A program made the position numbers and the translations under genes. Source: Paralichthys olivaceus (taxonomy: Eukaryota; Chordata; Actinopteri; Pleuronectiformes; Paralichthyidae). From it: DNA of 64,000 bases. Below the pieces are notes generated by a model that was not told the origin of the DNA, did no database searches, and was given only the letters and a program-made list of their open reading frames with translations. The stretch lies in assembly GCF_024713975.1 (NCBI RefSeq), contig NC_091104.1, positions 11,427,580 to 11,491,579 on the forward strand, given 5' to 3'. Of this stretch, positions 25,090 through 38,128 are shown piece by piece (positions within the stretch are counted from its first letter, which is position 1; the number at the start of each line of letters is the position of its first letter).

Positions 25090-25420
25090 CTGCCTAATTC
25101 TTCATAGGTTAGAGTTGCAAGCCGTGATGCCAACAGATGCCACCAGTGGGAAGACGGTCCTTGATGCAGCGGCACCATGGCAACGCTTTGCCTGTCGCAC
25201 CCTCGTGTGTGTGCCAGGGAGGCCTGTGGCAGTACTCGCTCTCCTCCTCAGCACCGTGGCAGCTCCGGTGTTCCAGGCCTCCACATTGTTTCGGCAATGA
25301 TTAATTACCGTCCTGATGAAATGTGAAGGCTGTGGAAATGTCACAGGGATGACATGGGCTTGTCAGAGTGGGCCGGCAGGGAGGAGTGTATCACACACAG
25401 ACATCTGGAAGGATACGCAG
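25090..25420. other. candidate conserved non-coding element with RFX-like site
   Basis: A GC-balanced, repeat-free block. GCACCATGGCAAC at 25172-25184 is, on the minus strand, GTTGCCATGGTGC, a close X-box relative. Near 25.3 kb CAATGATTAATTACC carries overlapping TGATTAAT/TAATTA homeodomain motifs. No coding potential was recognised. Confidence 0.35.
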
Positions 25421-26779
25421 CGCCAGCCGCTCACTGCCTTTTCAAGGAAAGACCTTATTATTACTTCAGCTGCTTTCTGTTGGATTTTTATGTAACTTCA
25501 TTTCCAGCTACCTTATTATATCCTCACACAGGCTGATGTGCACTGCCTGGATTTTGAACCTTGCCACAGAGAAGCCAGGATCCTTCACCTCATCAGTTAA
25601 ATGCAGACCCAATTAAGGTCTAACCAATTTATTACACAATGTCAGAGAGTGAGTTTCCTCTCCTACAACCCCACAATCAATATTAGCTCACAGTAAGTGA
25701 GCAGTAAACACCTGAAATTAGTAATTATTACAATGCCTCCAAACGGGCACATGCTTACCCGTCTGATCCGTGGTGTCAGCGCACAACAACCTCTCACGCT
25801 GATGTACTGTAGCTTCAAGATGTCTGCGTAAATGTTTAATCCATTTGTGTTGGTGAAAAGAGCGGGGGAAGGTATCGCTTGATGAAAAACACAAATGACA
25901 TTCCAAATTTCCCTGATGAATTGGTCCATTTACTGAAATAAATTGAATTGATGCAAAGGATCCCAGAGGAGCAGAAAATTGTTCAGCTATGGATGAAAAC
26001 CCTCTCGGAGCCACAGCACCTACAAGCGGTGCAGGCGTATTTGTATAACGCATAAGACTTGTAAAGATGTGCTGACAGCCCCCTGTTCATCCCACTTAAT
26101 AAGAGCAGATAGCTTTTTTTCTCTCTGAGCTAAAATGTTTGTTAATTAACTTGGGACAAAAACAGGAACAAATGCAATTATTTCAATGAGTGAATCTGAT
26201 TCCTGGATTATTTTAGAGGAGACGCCCGTGTTGAAATCTAAATGACAGGTTTGATTCACAGTGGGAAAACTCTGTGTTTGTCAGTTTTGGCCCCCGTGCA
26301 CAAGGTGAACCCCTCATTAAACATCATGTCAATATAATGAAGGAAATAGTGAGTGATTGTATATTGCAGAGAATTTGGACAATTGCTCAACCTTGGTCCT
26401 ATTTCACATTTTTAAAAACAGTTCTCTGTCTTATATCTTGTATATCTAGATTATTATTTCTACTTAAACCTATTTGGTATTTTTGTTTTCAATTCATATC
26501 TTTATTCTTACTACATTTGCACTGCTACTTCTATGTGCTGCTGTTTTTTATCTTAACTTAAAATCTATTAGCTCATGTTGATCCGTATGTTTGAAAATGT
26601 TAAAGAGGCAATTTCATCCTAATTCCTAGTTAAGCATTGGCCTTTTAAAGTCACTTTCAAAGATCCACTCACATATGTTCAAGCCTGTGAGTGAGACATC
26701 ATAAGGATTTCTGGATTTTTTTTCTGTTAGTTTGGCAACAGTTAGTCAAACATCCATCTCTCATCATCGCCACTTTGAG

Positions 26780-27080
26780 ATTCCAAAACATATGGTGAAT
26801 CACCAGAATGGCTGCGTGAGCAGATGTTATTGGTTAATTGAAAAGCATTTGATCTTGAATGATTAGTGTCCATCGGAGCATTTCGTTGCTTGGCGTCCTA
26901 ATGATCGGGCTGCTGTGACAGCATGTTTCCTCACGCTGAGTTTATGGGCAACTTACTCACACACCATTGCCTGTTCCAGATCACTGATGTCAGCACTGGA
27001 GGTCAATTTATGAGCATTATCAACTTATCTGGATGCAGAGATAACAACAACATCGTTAATTCAGCGACATGCAGAATGAA
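26780..27080. other. candidate conserved non-coding element
   Basis: A complex block with repeated homeodomain cores (GGTTAATTG, TGATTAG, CCTAATGATC) and a palindrome TGCTGTGACAGCA at 26911-26923 containing TALE-type TGACAG. No coding potential was recognised. Confidence 0.33.
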
Positions 27081-27564
27081 GGGGTAAACCTACAAGTCTC
27101 TGTTGACTGAACTGTACTGGAGGCATGAGACACCAATTCTTCCCTCATCTTGTAAGCTGATGATGGTGGTGGAGAGAGCATTTCTGAGCCAGGAAGGATC
27201 CAGTGGTTGGCTCCCTCTTGGTCTAACTGTGCGTCTGTGGCAAAGCTAGTATGCAGGGGGCTGAGCTGCAGTGAGAGAAGATACTCAAAGTCACAATGGA
27301 ATGGTAGAGCAGCACAAGCTGTTTGGCATTCACGTTCGACAGAGTTCTCTGAAGGATGCAGTCCATAGATTGAGACCTCTTTATATACAGTCTATGATTG
27401 AGACACAGATTCACTCTGTCTTACTCACTGGTTGCTCTGGCCGGTCTGCATGTGTTCTATCTCTGCTTTGTGCTATATATTTCAGTAAGTTGCAGGAACC
27501 AGTAGTAGATTCTAGTTGTTAATTATTTAATGTTTTCAAATTATTTGTTTCTCCGCCTCTGAAT

Positions 27565-28180
27565 TTTGCTATTTCCAATGACCCATATGTTCTAGATCAC
27601 CATACAAAGGTTGATCTAGTGACTGTAAAGGCCAAAACATATGGTTCACATAAAATTCATACTCATCAAACCATTCAGTGACCCATCGCGCCCTATGAAA
27701 AGACGGGGGCATTGTCATCCTGGAAGAGAGCACTCCCTCCAGGAGTGTTTCATCACAGGATGAAGGTGATCGCTCAGAACAACTTCCTATTGATTTACAG
27801 TACAAAGAGCGGAGCCACTACATCTTCACTGGAGAGCCATCAGGCCTTTGCTGGCGTCTTGGTGTACGCCATGACACCAGTCCAGATGCGCTCGCTGCCG
27901 GTAGAGAACATGGTGACGTTTGATAGATATGACCATATCATATTTTTCCACATCTGTCGACCAGCGTTGATGTGTTTTGCACCACTGAACTCTCAAGTGT
28001 GCATCCATCTCTGTAATGGGGGATTCATGCACTGCAACCCTGATGTAAAAGCCCTCTCCATGCAAGCGGCAACGGACTCTTCCTGCTGACACAGTCTGAC
28101 TACGTCCCGCATTGACATTCTCACTCACCTGAGAAAGTGTTGCTCTTCCTTCTCTCTGGATGTATCGCACTAACACACGA
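27565..28180 (-). pseudogene. decayed Tc1/mariner-type transposase fragment
   Basis: On the minus strand, two frames separated by a shift carry Tc1-family phrases. The first (28176 to 27826) has a helix-turn-helix-like segment, 'REGRATLSQVSENVNAG' then 'QTVSAGRVRCRLH', followed by 'CKTHQRWSTDVEK' where active copies have a tryptophan and DDE-type catalytic segment. The second (about 27720 to 27570) has 'HRARWVTEWFDEYE' and 'HMFWPLQSLD', the region before the last catalytic residue. Stops and frameshifts, including one just after a DDN-AP motif, break it. The usual proline-rich end of the catalytic core is altered. No intact terminal repeats were found. It is a dead copy; these elements are abundant in fish. 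Confidence 0.85.
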
Positions 28181-29129
28181 GCAGCACGGTCCTCGAGTGT
28201 GTCGACTTTCTGAGCCTGTTTCCTGACGTCTTTTTCTCATGGATCTAACGCAGAGGTCACTTCAGTCACTGTTCTGTTGCCAGCTGAGCATCTTTCTCGT
28301 GGCTTATACCATCCATGCCTCAACAATGATCTCTTTTTCCAACATTCCAAAATCTTTTCACTCACACATTTAAGGAAACATCTGCATTTGTTATGTGTCT
28401 CCACTCATGTATTCAGGTTTTTCCTTTCACTGTACATTGAATGGTACAGTATATATTTCCAACCGGGTTGAGGGAAAGTACACTCTGATGCTTTCACTTC
28501 CCCTTGACCTGCTCTTGCACCCTCAGTGGAAATCGAAGGTCAGCTGTAGCTGAATTCCCAGGGACAAGATGCTGGGTCAATCGCTTGAAGGCAGAACTGT
28601 TAGACAGCTCCGTTCCACAAGCATCTCCCCAATCTACCGCTCAGACCTTTTTACATACTCAAGCTTATACATTAGTGGACTCTACTGACTTTTTATGCTA
28701 GAAGCATACCTAATATGTGATGTGGAGTTTGACACAAAGTCATCTCTGTGACAGACTGAGAACTAATTAAATACATTTAATGCTTCTTCTAAACCTGGTA
28801 ATTATGTGTCGGGAATTCACAGCAAGAAAGAAATCCTTTAAAACTAAAGGTCTGAGAGTTTTTCTTCTCATTCTAAGATTTTCAAGTCATGTTGTTTTTA
28901 ATTGAGACAGGCAGTGGGTGATTCTAGTTTGTAATTAAAAACAAAAAACAACTTCTAATATTTATTCTTTGGGTGAAACTATATATTTTTTAAACACTCT
29001 GAGCAGTGGACCAGACAAAACCATAAATTCAGTAGCAGATTCTATATTAAATAATCACACACCTTGTGATTTACTTTTCATGCAAATGTTCTGTGCCAAT
29101 GCAGTAGAAAGTAAAGATGTGGAGTCTAG

Positions 29130-29467
29130 ACTGGGTCCTAGATCTTGAAGAAATGTCATTCTATTTAATGTAGAATAATCCTCAAGATGTATTCACTAGT
29201 TCATCTCATCTAAATTGTACGAATTGTAGTTTTCTTTACCCCAAGGCCCTTTATATTTAAATACTTACATCGAGGGAACCCTCTCTACGGGGGCCACCAT
29301 GTTTTTTACATTAGTCCAGACTGGACAAACTAAACACCTTGTGACAATTAAAAGCTACCACAGGTTCTTTTTCACTTTTGGAAGGAGAGGGTGAGGTGAG
29401 GGGTGTTCAGCTGCAACATGCAATTTCAACACTAGATATCACAAAATTCTACACACTGCACCTTTAA
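29130..29467 (-). repeat. TTAA-ended MITE, copy 1 (5' end degraded)
   Basis: About 300 bp aligned by eye, in reverse orientation, with 35073-35431. Shared phrases are 'tgtagaataatcctca', 'gaattgtagttttctttacccc', 'ttagtccagactggacaaact' and 'gaggggtgttcagctgcaacatgcaattt'. The right end TGCACCTTTAA matches the family end; the left end has decayed. Confidence 0.8.
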
Positions 29468-31589
29468 TGTATTTTTGAGACTTTTATAGTTCATTCATTT
29501 CAAATCCTTTGGGCTTTGATTTATTTATAATACATTATATGAGAGGTTTAGTAAGGAAATGTCTCTTTGGTGGTCAGAAAACTGTATAAGCTTCATGCCA
29601 GACATGAAGCCTCGATTTGGTTTGACTTGATTGTGATCAAGTCGAGTGTTTTCATATAAAACGTGCAATGTACCTCACCGACGATGCCATGACTCTGAGA
29701 GGATGAAGTCAACAGCGTTGTCATCTCGTCTGGAAAGAACTCAAAGCTCAAAGCCTGACGCACATATTTAATAAGCTGTAGCAGACAGGTATTTTCTGGT
29801 GTAGGTGCTCATTAAGCCATTTAACTGACATAAACAGCATATAGCTTCCATCCATCCCTGGCTTGTTCATTTCTGGCAGCCATGATAAAGAAGGATAGAG
29901 CAATAAGATAGTGAGAAAGACTGCAACAAGACTAACAACCTTCTATCAGGATCATTTTGCAGATTGCCTGCTGGGCAGGATATCATCAAAACTCTGAAAT
30001 TTGCTTCTCAGTATGAGATATAATCAAAAACCAATTGCAATATCACAATTTATTCGTAAGTATTTTCATTTTCAGCTGTTTGTCAGTCAGCTATTGATTT
30101 CAGAGGAAAGCAGTCGGTTAACATCAAACTAATTGTTTTTTTAAAGAAAAAGGCAAATTATTCCTGCAGAGAAAAACCTGCCACCAGCGCATACAAAGCC
30201 CATTGCTGTTACATTTTAATCACTCTCGCTTCAAACATTCTCCCGACATCAAAGATGGTATTTGGGGCAGAAGTCAGATAGTTACCCACAGAATCAGAGG
30301 GATCGGGAGCTGATTTACAGGAGGAGGATTCCTGCCGAATGGTAATGTGCTGCTTCGCCCTCATCTTGGCAGTGACCCTCTGCCCCTGGTGCTTTTGAAA
30401 TGCTCATCTGATTGGGGAGGTCACGCAAAAAGAAGCAGAAACGGGGGCAAGAAGTTCGTCAAACACACAGGTGATTATACAGGCGTCCTGTTTCATCTGC
30501 AAATGAGACGGTCTGCAGCAAAGTGTGGTCGAGACAACTTCATCTACTTTCAGACATGCACTGAACTCTAAACGATCTCCAGAGGCTTCACGAGTGAACG
30601 AAAATGTCCAGCTGAGAGCCTCCGGACTTTCTGTGGACTTTTTCTGGCCAACCCCTGGTAAAACATCTGCATAATGTCCAAAGGATCCGATTACAAAAAT
30701 CAAGATTACAACGTTACTTTCTACCCAAGCCTGCTGAAACACCCCTCGCCTGATTTCTGTGCTGTTGTGAAAGCGTCTGAGCGGAGAATCTCCTGCTGCG
30801 TTGAGGATGTGTGAAAGGCAAACTCCTGAGGAAGTCCAGACAGAATTCATGACGTCCTCCGGAGGTCACGTCTGAAAACAATTCCGTGTTTTTTTCCGTA
30901 GGAAGTCTCTCTTGAAAAAAACTCTTTAGACTGCAGTTTCTCTGGTCATCATCTCCTCCTTACCTTGCATTTTTACATAGTTTACCTCAAAAAAAAAAGT
31001 CGTAAACAAAAAATTGGAACGTTTGAAAGTTCATAATAAAGCAAACTATACTAAAATGCACCAATAAGCAAACATCAGCCGCGTCAACACGCTTCGCTGA
31101 ACAAAACAAAACAAGGCAAAAAAAACAGCAATCGTGCTTGGGCTTGTTTCTTGGGGCTGGGCAAAGGGGCAACCTAAAGACCCAGAGAGTGTGTAATGAG
31201 GATTTTACTGCTCATGGGGAAAAGGAGGAAAACAGTAGTCTGCTGCCCTGGTGGCTTGTGCTGGGGATCAATGGTCATTAATCTTTCTAGAGAGGCTCCG
31301 GCTGCACTTTTTAGGGGGTAGAAGGATTGCTGACCCAAGTGCAGGACGTCTTTCTGGGTCCAACAAGCAAGGTTTTCTGTGTTTGGATGCCACAGCACTT
31401 CTCGTCAGTTTTGTCCAAGCTCCAAGTGGAGCTGGAGCCAGGGTGGACGCTCAGGAGTCGAATGCAGACACAAATCATAAACACAGCAGTTGACTTCCTC
31501 CTCTTCTGCTTTTTGTGATTCTGCAGGAAAATATGAAATGAATTAAATATGTAGGTAGACATTGATTATGCACTTTAAACACACACTTT

Positions 31590-31822
31590 TCCATATTGAC
31601 CACTTAAAGCACTTTACAGTACACGTTGCATTCATTCACACACATATTCATACAGCACTTCTATTCACACACTTGACATACATTGACACAGCAGTCAGAG
31701 GCAATTTGGAGTTCAGTCCCTTGCACAATGGAAAGCAGAGTGGAGTTCCTCAGGATCGAACCACCGACCTTCTGGTTGGTGGATGAACCGCTCTACCTCT
31801 CTACCTCGACCACAGCTGCCCA
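31590..31822 (-). repeat. tRNA-derived SINE
   Basis: Read on the minus strand, it starts with a tRNA-like head: an A-box-like segment (TGGTCGAGGTAGAGAGG) and a B-box GGTTCGATCC (31762-31753). It then continues into a CA-rich body ending with a phrase like 'tgtaaagtgctttaag'. This is the organisation of a common teleost tRNA-SINE. Confidence 0.8.
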
Positions 31823-34239
31823 TTAAAAGGCATGTATCAAATGTCACAGTACATTAATCCAGTATATCCAACATAGATGTGGGATTGTAATGCACTTTAT
31901 TGGTTTCATATATTTAAAAACATGTAAGTAAACACTAAAAAAGGGAAATAGTTGAACCAACGTAAACACATTACTTCACTTGGTAACACACAAATTAATT
32001 AAGTGTGCTCCAATTACAATGAACAAGTTAATACAATTGTCAAGCATGAAAACCCTAATATTTATGGCCCCAAAATAATTTGATACTGATATTTTTTATT
32101 GGAACATTACCAATAAACCACCCGGGAAAGAGAGCAGACCTCCCTACTGCTGTGAAGAACATTTGGAGTGTTCTTTTCATTTTAAAGTTGTGAAATTGAA
32201 TGACTTAAAAATATGGTTGAATAGTTTAATGAACCTGCATATCCAGTATAATATATAATCCCTGTGTGATTCAGCCGCCCACACACAGTGTTCACAGAGC
32301 AGCAAATGTAACAGTATAAAGAATCATTGGCAGTCATCACATAAAACATGACAACATTTTATACTGTCTTTCCAGTATTAGTACAATATTAGTACAATAT
32401 ACCATATGGTATTATTGTCTACTGTATGTGAAATTGTATTGTTAAAGTACGCAGGAGACTGTGACTGTCTTACTGTAAATGATAAAAGACAAAGAAGAGA
32501 GGGTGTTTTCAGAGTTACAGGCTGTTTCAGTGCCTCTGGTGGATCAACACAGGCTGATTGATGTGAATATCAGACATTAATGGATGACTTGGTGTCCTTC
32601 ATCAGTCCTACACTGTACACACTTATGTTTTGGCTGGGTGTGGAGTGTAAAAGCAACCCAGACATCACCAACAGCCACAGTGCTGTTTGACTGATGTCAA
32701 GGGCACTTAGCGACATGATACTAATAGAGGTTGGCACAGAGACATAAAAAATACAAACACATTTAGTTAAAAGGGCTTCAAGGATCTCATCGGGCAGAGC
32801 TGTAACTCTACACCCCAACAACAGCACTGCTGCTTTTGAGGAACTGTAAGGAATTCAGATGGAGCTACTCTTCTATGTACCTGAGATTCTTTGGGGCCTC
32901 TGCACAGCCAAATATGGATTTTCATATATGTAAAGTGAGTTCTCCTTCAATTGATAATTCACATTTTTTTGAATTGGTTTGTTTCAGACTTTTAAGTTTA
33001 GTCATGTGTGAACGGTGCCACGGACTACGGTCCAGACCAACGGGACCAAATTGAGTCGGACCCAAAGAGTTGGTCTCTGTCCGGATCAAAGCCCCCTTTT
33101 TTGATAGTTTGGTCTGTCAGAGCAGCTGCAAGAAGCTGAGACTGCATTCACTTAATTAGTTCATTTATTTTCAACAACTTTGTGTGATCCCCTAAATTCT
33201 ATGATCGGGTATGTACAGGAGACTGCAATGACCCCATGGTCAGAAACCTCCTGATGGACCCTATGCCACCAGATGTCTGCCAGATGACGGTTTGGGAATG
33301 GTGGTGGAGGTTTTCACTAGAAATAGGTGAATGGATGGATGATAGGTAGATGGAAAGAAAGATACTTGGTTGATTCTGAGGAATCTATCCATCTCTATTA
33401 GGTGCACGCACCGTCTGGACCTTGTTTAGAATTATGATATAAGAGATGGTTTCAATTTGGTTCGATATCAGGCCTTCCAAGTCCATTTTTGTCTGCATGG
33501 GCCCATGAAGTCCCTTGAAACTCTCCTGACGACAGTTGCCTGCAAAATAGCATCAGGGCAGAACATGCTTTCCTAGAATATTTGAATGTGGTGACTGTTG
33601 TCATTGAAATGGCTGAAATGACATGATGAAGGCTCTACATGGATCGCAACCTTTCCTCCACATCGTCACTTTACTTTTCTCTCTGTTCCACTCTTCACAT
33701 AATTTTTCCTTTGGTCAGTATCACACTGGCGCAGAGGAAATATATAATACATTCACTCATTATTCACTATGTCTAATTAATGCCACACTTGAAATAAGGA
33801 AAGTGCAATTTAGCATCTCCTGCCCGTCCCTGTAGGCGAATCCATTTAAGTGCAATGTAAAATCCTCTTTGATGTAGAAATGTATTTTTTATTGGAATCC
33901 AGGACTGTTGATGTGCAACACAACAGCTGACCCTCCCAAGAGGAGTTCACTCTGCTGCAGCCCCTGTAGCTATTTACAATCATTTCAGGTTTAGTCTCCT
34001 TTTATTATTTTATTTTTTTGGTTTTAATTGGATGTTTTTGCACCTGCTCTTTGGAGCAGTTGATATTTGGCTCACATGTTGAAGAAATGAAGAAATAAAT
34101 GTGGAGAAATCCATCAGCAATAATGACTCCATGTTTTCCTATAAACCATTACATTTTAAAACTAACAGAGGTAAAATGGCACTTAGAGCACAAACACCTG
34201 CCCAATAAGTCCGGTATGGAATCACATTTAAATTCACTA

Positions 34240-34345
34240 GATGCAGATTTTTTTATGGATCTGCATCAAATTGTACACACTCATAAATATCAGTTCCCTA
34301 AACATGTCAGAATATTTTACACCAAGATCCACGAATTATCTACTG
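34240..34345. repeat. dispersed repeat family B, short fragment
   Basis: 'tggatctgcatcaaattgtacacact' followed by 'accaagatccacgaattatc' resembles the internal part of family B. It is short and diverged. Confidence 0.35.
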
Positions 34346-35072
34346 AGAAGTAAAGGAACATATTGAGATTCCTGGAATTCTGTTTTCTTGTTTCTGTGTA
34401 ATCTTGATAACAATCAAATATCTGAACCAACCATAAAACAATTGGCTGAACTTTGGCATTTTGTCCAGCAGCATCTTATTTTAAACCAGTAGTGATAATA
34501 TTTGGATGACAGGTGGTGGAGCATGACTAAGAGGTTAAGGACCCATCCACCTACACTTGCACCGATTGGATGGGATCAGATTTTGAAAAGCAATTGTTGC
34601 ATTGTATTGAAGAAGATTTGAAACTTTAAATTCAGACCATAAAATGTTTAGTAAAATGTGGGGTCATCTTCCCTTAGAATTTTATAAAAACAAATTTTAT
34701 TTTGTAACCAGTGGAGTCCCCCTTTGCTCATCTGGCGAGAAAATACATATTTCAGGCACTTCCTCATTTGCTCCACCGTCCTGGAGTCTACATCAACGAG
34801 TCTATATATTGGAATGACGAGAATTTACAGTATAAAGTAGCACAAAATGGAAACTTCCAAGCAAAGTGGTGCATAAGATTAAATGTAACCAGTTACTTTT
34901 CATCATAGAACAAAAATACAACAAAGTGCCCAGTGACCATCACAGAACATTACATCTCTGGGCACGTCCGCTCTCCAGACAGTTCACTCACAGCACAAAG
35001 AATGTTACACTTTTTCAATTAGAGTATCCCACTTATTCAAGACATGTACGAGCAAATATAATAACATAGAAA

Positions 35073-35431
35073 TTAAAGGTACAGATGGTAGAATGTTGTG
35101 ATATCTAGTGTTGAAATTGCATGTTGCAGCTGAACACCCCTCACCTCACCCTCTCTTTCCGAACATGAAAAAGAAACTGTGGTATCCTTTAATTGTCATA
35201 AAAACTCAAAAGATGTTTAGTTTGTCCAGACTGGACTAATGTAAAAAACATGGCGGCCTCCGTAGATATAAAGTATTTAAATATAAAGGGCCTTTTCTGG
35301 GGTAAAGAAAACTACAATTCATACAATTTAGATGAAATGAACTAATGACAACATGATGAGGATTATTCTACATTCTCTAAATTTCTGCCAATAGATCCCT
35401 TTCACCTAAATCTTACACACTGGACCTTTAA
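35073..35431 (+). repeat. TTAA-ended MITE, copy 2 (near complete)
   Basis: The left end TTAAAGGTACAG and the reverse complement of the right end TTAAAGGTCCAG match over the first dozen bases. Both ends lie on TTAA. The body pairs in inverse orientation with 29130-29467. No coding capacity. Confidence 0.82.
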
Positions 35432-36394
35432 GCTCTCAACTGAAAGATGAGGATAAGCAAACAGGCTTCTTGTTATAGTGAGAACAGAGCCTGTGTGGAC
35501 TATGGTGGTTTAATATTTAATGATCTTCTCTAACTCCAGGAGCAAAACTTGGCAAACCACTGTGAAGAGCCCTGATTATATTTATTAATGCAATGTTTTT
35601 TAAAACTGGACTCCTTTAAAGCTCGTGGTGTACCAGCAGTCAGTGCAGTTTTTCTGGCAAGGTTACCAGCTGCTTCTCATTCAAACTATTAATAGTGGGT
35701 CTATTTGTCTTGACAGGAAAATATTTTCTGTTTGTTTGTTAGAATTACAGGTTGTTGTTTTCCTTTTCTTGGCCCACAGTAACCAGTGAAGGGCCCAGAT
35801 GATCCACATCAGGGCCAGTTGAGCTGGACAAAAAAAACATTGAATCCCTTCGATCTCATCTGGTCTTCACTGCGGACAAATGAAGGACCTCAGCTGGATC
35901 TGAGCTGACCACATCCTGCAGCCACAGGAGAGACAGAAACACTCAGTTACTTTCTAGAAATATGTATCCACCATCATACAATCATTTACCCTTTTAAAAG
36001 GATTGATGAAAGCGGAACCAAAAGCTTGAAAATGTCCAGAAAACTGGGTCCGGACAGTTTACATATGAAGAATGCATCGTCCAGGTCAGATACATTCACA
36101 ACAGGATACTCTCCAGAACATTTGTCTGTCTAGAGATCATGCAGGAGGCCGGACATGACGTATAAATTCTACTGTGGAATCGCGTGTTTCTATTTAGAGC
36201 GCATCGACACCAGCATCTAACCCTAACCCCATCTCTAATAGCTCTACAATCTGTCTTTCCAAGTGGACATCTTCATTGGTGTGTCTTCTACATGTATGGC
36301 ACAAAGAGGTGATGCTTTGGTTGGTTTGCTTATTTGTAAGCAAGATTACACAAATACAACTTGACTGATTACATTTAAACTTAAATTTTGTTGC

Positions 36395-36600
36395 GAATAT
36401 GGATCTGAGGCCGGTCCAGTCATTTTTTGTATCACCTTATTGTGAGATAACATTGCATTTTTGATATTTTCACTGATTTACAAGGGAATCATTTAAAAAT
36501 CAGGCATAATTTGTGGACTGAAGTGTGTGCTTTGATTGGATCTAAGGGGACCGTGAAGTGTGCGCTCTACTGAGTGCTATTCTAGTGTAATTCTTGAGTC
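36395..36600. repeat. dispersed repeat family B, copy 2
   Basis: 'tggatctgaggccggtccagtcatttttt', 'attgtgagata', 'ttcactgatttacaagggaatcat', 'aaaatcaggcata' and the closing 'tgcgctctactgagtgctattctag' match a teleost interspersed repeat also seen at 59.1 kb and, inverted, near 42.0 kb. Confidence 0.65.
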
Positions 36601-37649
36601 AGTCGCTTGTTGACATCGTCAGCATGGCCACTCTCTCGGTGTGAATTTTTCTTCTTGCTGTTGTCTCACATGGGCTCACTCACATTTTACCAGAGCACTG
36701 GCAGGAAAAGTCTGCATAGAACCGATGTCTGCTCATAGATAAGCATGTGTAAAAACTGACAGATAAATACTCTTTATAAACTCAACATGACTATTTATAT
36801 GTAAATGTTGCTATATGTGAATGCTGCACATGTGTAAGTCTTTGAATCTGTCTATTTATGATGGTGGATTAACATATCTAAGGCCGTAGAGTCGCCTGTA
36901 AAATAGAGCTAAATTGTTGTCAGGATACCTACATCACATTAGCATTTTCTTCTATAGGCAACAGTTTTCCTGTCATTTTACCACCTAAAGAGCTGAAAAT
37001 CCTATTAAATCTCTTTCAACATTCTTTATGTTAATATTTGAGCCATCCCACATATCCCAGCCTATATTCCTGACAGACACTATTCCCAGTAATTAGGCTG
37101 ACGCCAGCGAACAGGAAACGCCGCCAGCTTTGAGTTTCCCCAGTGACAAAGTGGCAAAGGTATAAATTCTATTTACATGTAAACTCAGCCAGTGGACCGT
37201 GTTGCTAAAGTGTGCCAGCCCTTCAAACGACATCATTTAGTCTTTCCTGTCCCACAGTGCAACATGCAGTGCGCAGCATTAGCAGCAAAACTAATGTTTT
37301 ATTGGCTTGTTTTTGGCTCAGACATCCTGACTTGAGCTCGTGGACATTTATCCACTAATGCTGGATGAGTCAGTGACTTCATTTAGTTTTATGTATCACA
37401 CTGAGACTTCTATTTTTGTCCTTTACTCTTGTCTTTTTTGGCTCCACTTGTTTTGTTTGAATGAGTACAGAATTTTCTTTCATAAAACTATATTTTAAAC
37501 TATATATTAAAAAGCCTATTATATTGAAACCTACAGGTCAAAATGTTTACCTTAAAAAGTAAAGCATTTACATTCCTGTTTCATGTTGCGTCTGGCTGAA
37601 CTCAGAAAGAAAGAAAATTATGTTATGTAGATTGAAGCCTCCGAGAGCC

Positions 37650-37910
37650 GTGTCTATCAAAACATTTGTCATCCAAACTAATCAAGACGAGACAGCTACA
37701 TTCATTAGCTCGCCTCCCTCTGTGCCCACTTGTCTTCAGACTCCAAGCTCCATTATTGCTATGGGATAGCTCACTGACATTTGGCTACCACTCTGAAATG
37801 CCCAGAGTGCACTGTGAATGATCAGCCGGCCGAGCGTGCTTAATATACAAACATCACTCGGGATTGTGCTCTGAATGGAATTTCGGTGAATGATTCACAT
37901 TGTTTGAAGC
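37650..37910. other. candidate conserved non-coding element
   Basis: A repeat-free block rich in SOX/homeodomain-like words: CATTATTGCTATGG near 37.76 kb, CATTAGCTCG, and two GAATGATCAG/GAATGATTCAC words. Balanced composition, no coding frame recognised. Confidence 0.33.
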
Positions 37911-38128
37911 ATTTTTATGTTTTGTTTTTAACAGTTTATGGCAGAGATTTACAATTGTTTTGCCCTGTGATCCCTTAAAACTCGGCTTTATATTAACCCG
38001 AAAAACATGAGAGTTGTATCAATCAAAATGTTAAACTATCTTTTGAGGCTTTCTAACTTATGGGAACATGTTTTATTAAGTTATTCATTTCTAATTCAAC
38101 TTTAAAAGCACAAGGCAAATTGTGTCCA

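Larger units (their letters stand above)
12837..27564. other. gene desert, left part
   Basis: No protein-coding exon was recognised on either strand. The longest open frames (for example 18833-19249 and 21009-21419, minus strand) have no recognisable domain and no supporting splice structure. The stretch holds dispersed repeats near 15.3 and 22.7 kb and complex non-repetitive blocks listed separately as possible conserved elements. Confidence 0.5.
28181..35072. other. gene desert, middle part
   Basis: No gene was recognised. Identified contents are a truncated TTAA-ended MITE at 29.1-29.5 kb and a tRNA-derived SINE at 31.6-31.8 kb. A 148-codon minus-strand frame at 30404-30850 has no recognisable domain, no family resemblance and no evident splice partners. 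Confidence 0.5.

Noticed and set aside
27712..28089. A 125-codon plus-strand frame.
   Set aside because: It is antisense to the decayed Tc1-type transposase on the minus strand.
30404..30850. A 148-codon minus-strand frame with a hydrophobic segment.
   Set aside because: The longest frame in the desert outside repeats, but no family resemblance, no promoter-like context and no splice partners. Transcript data would be needed to revive it.
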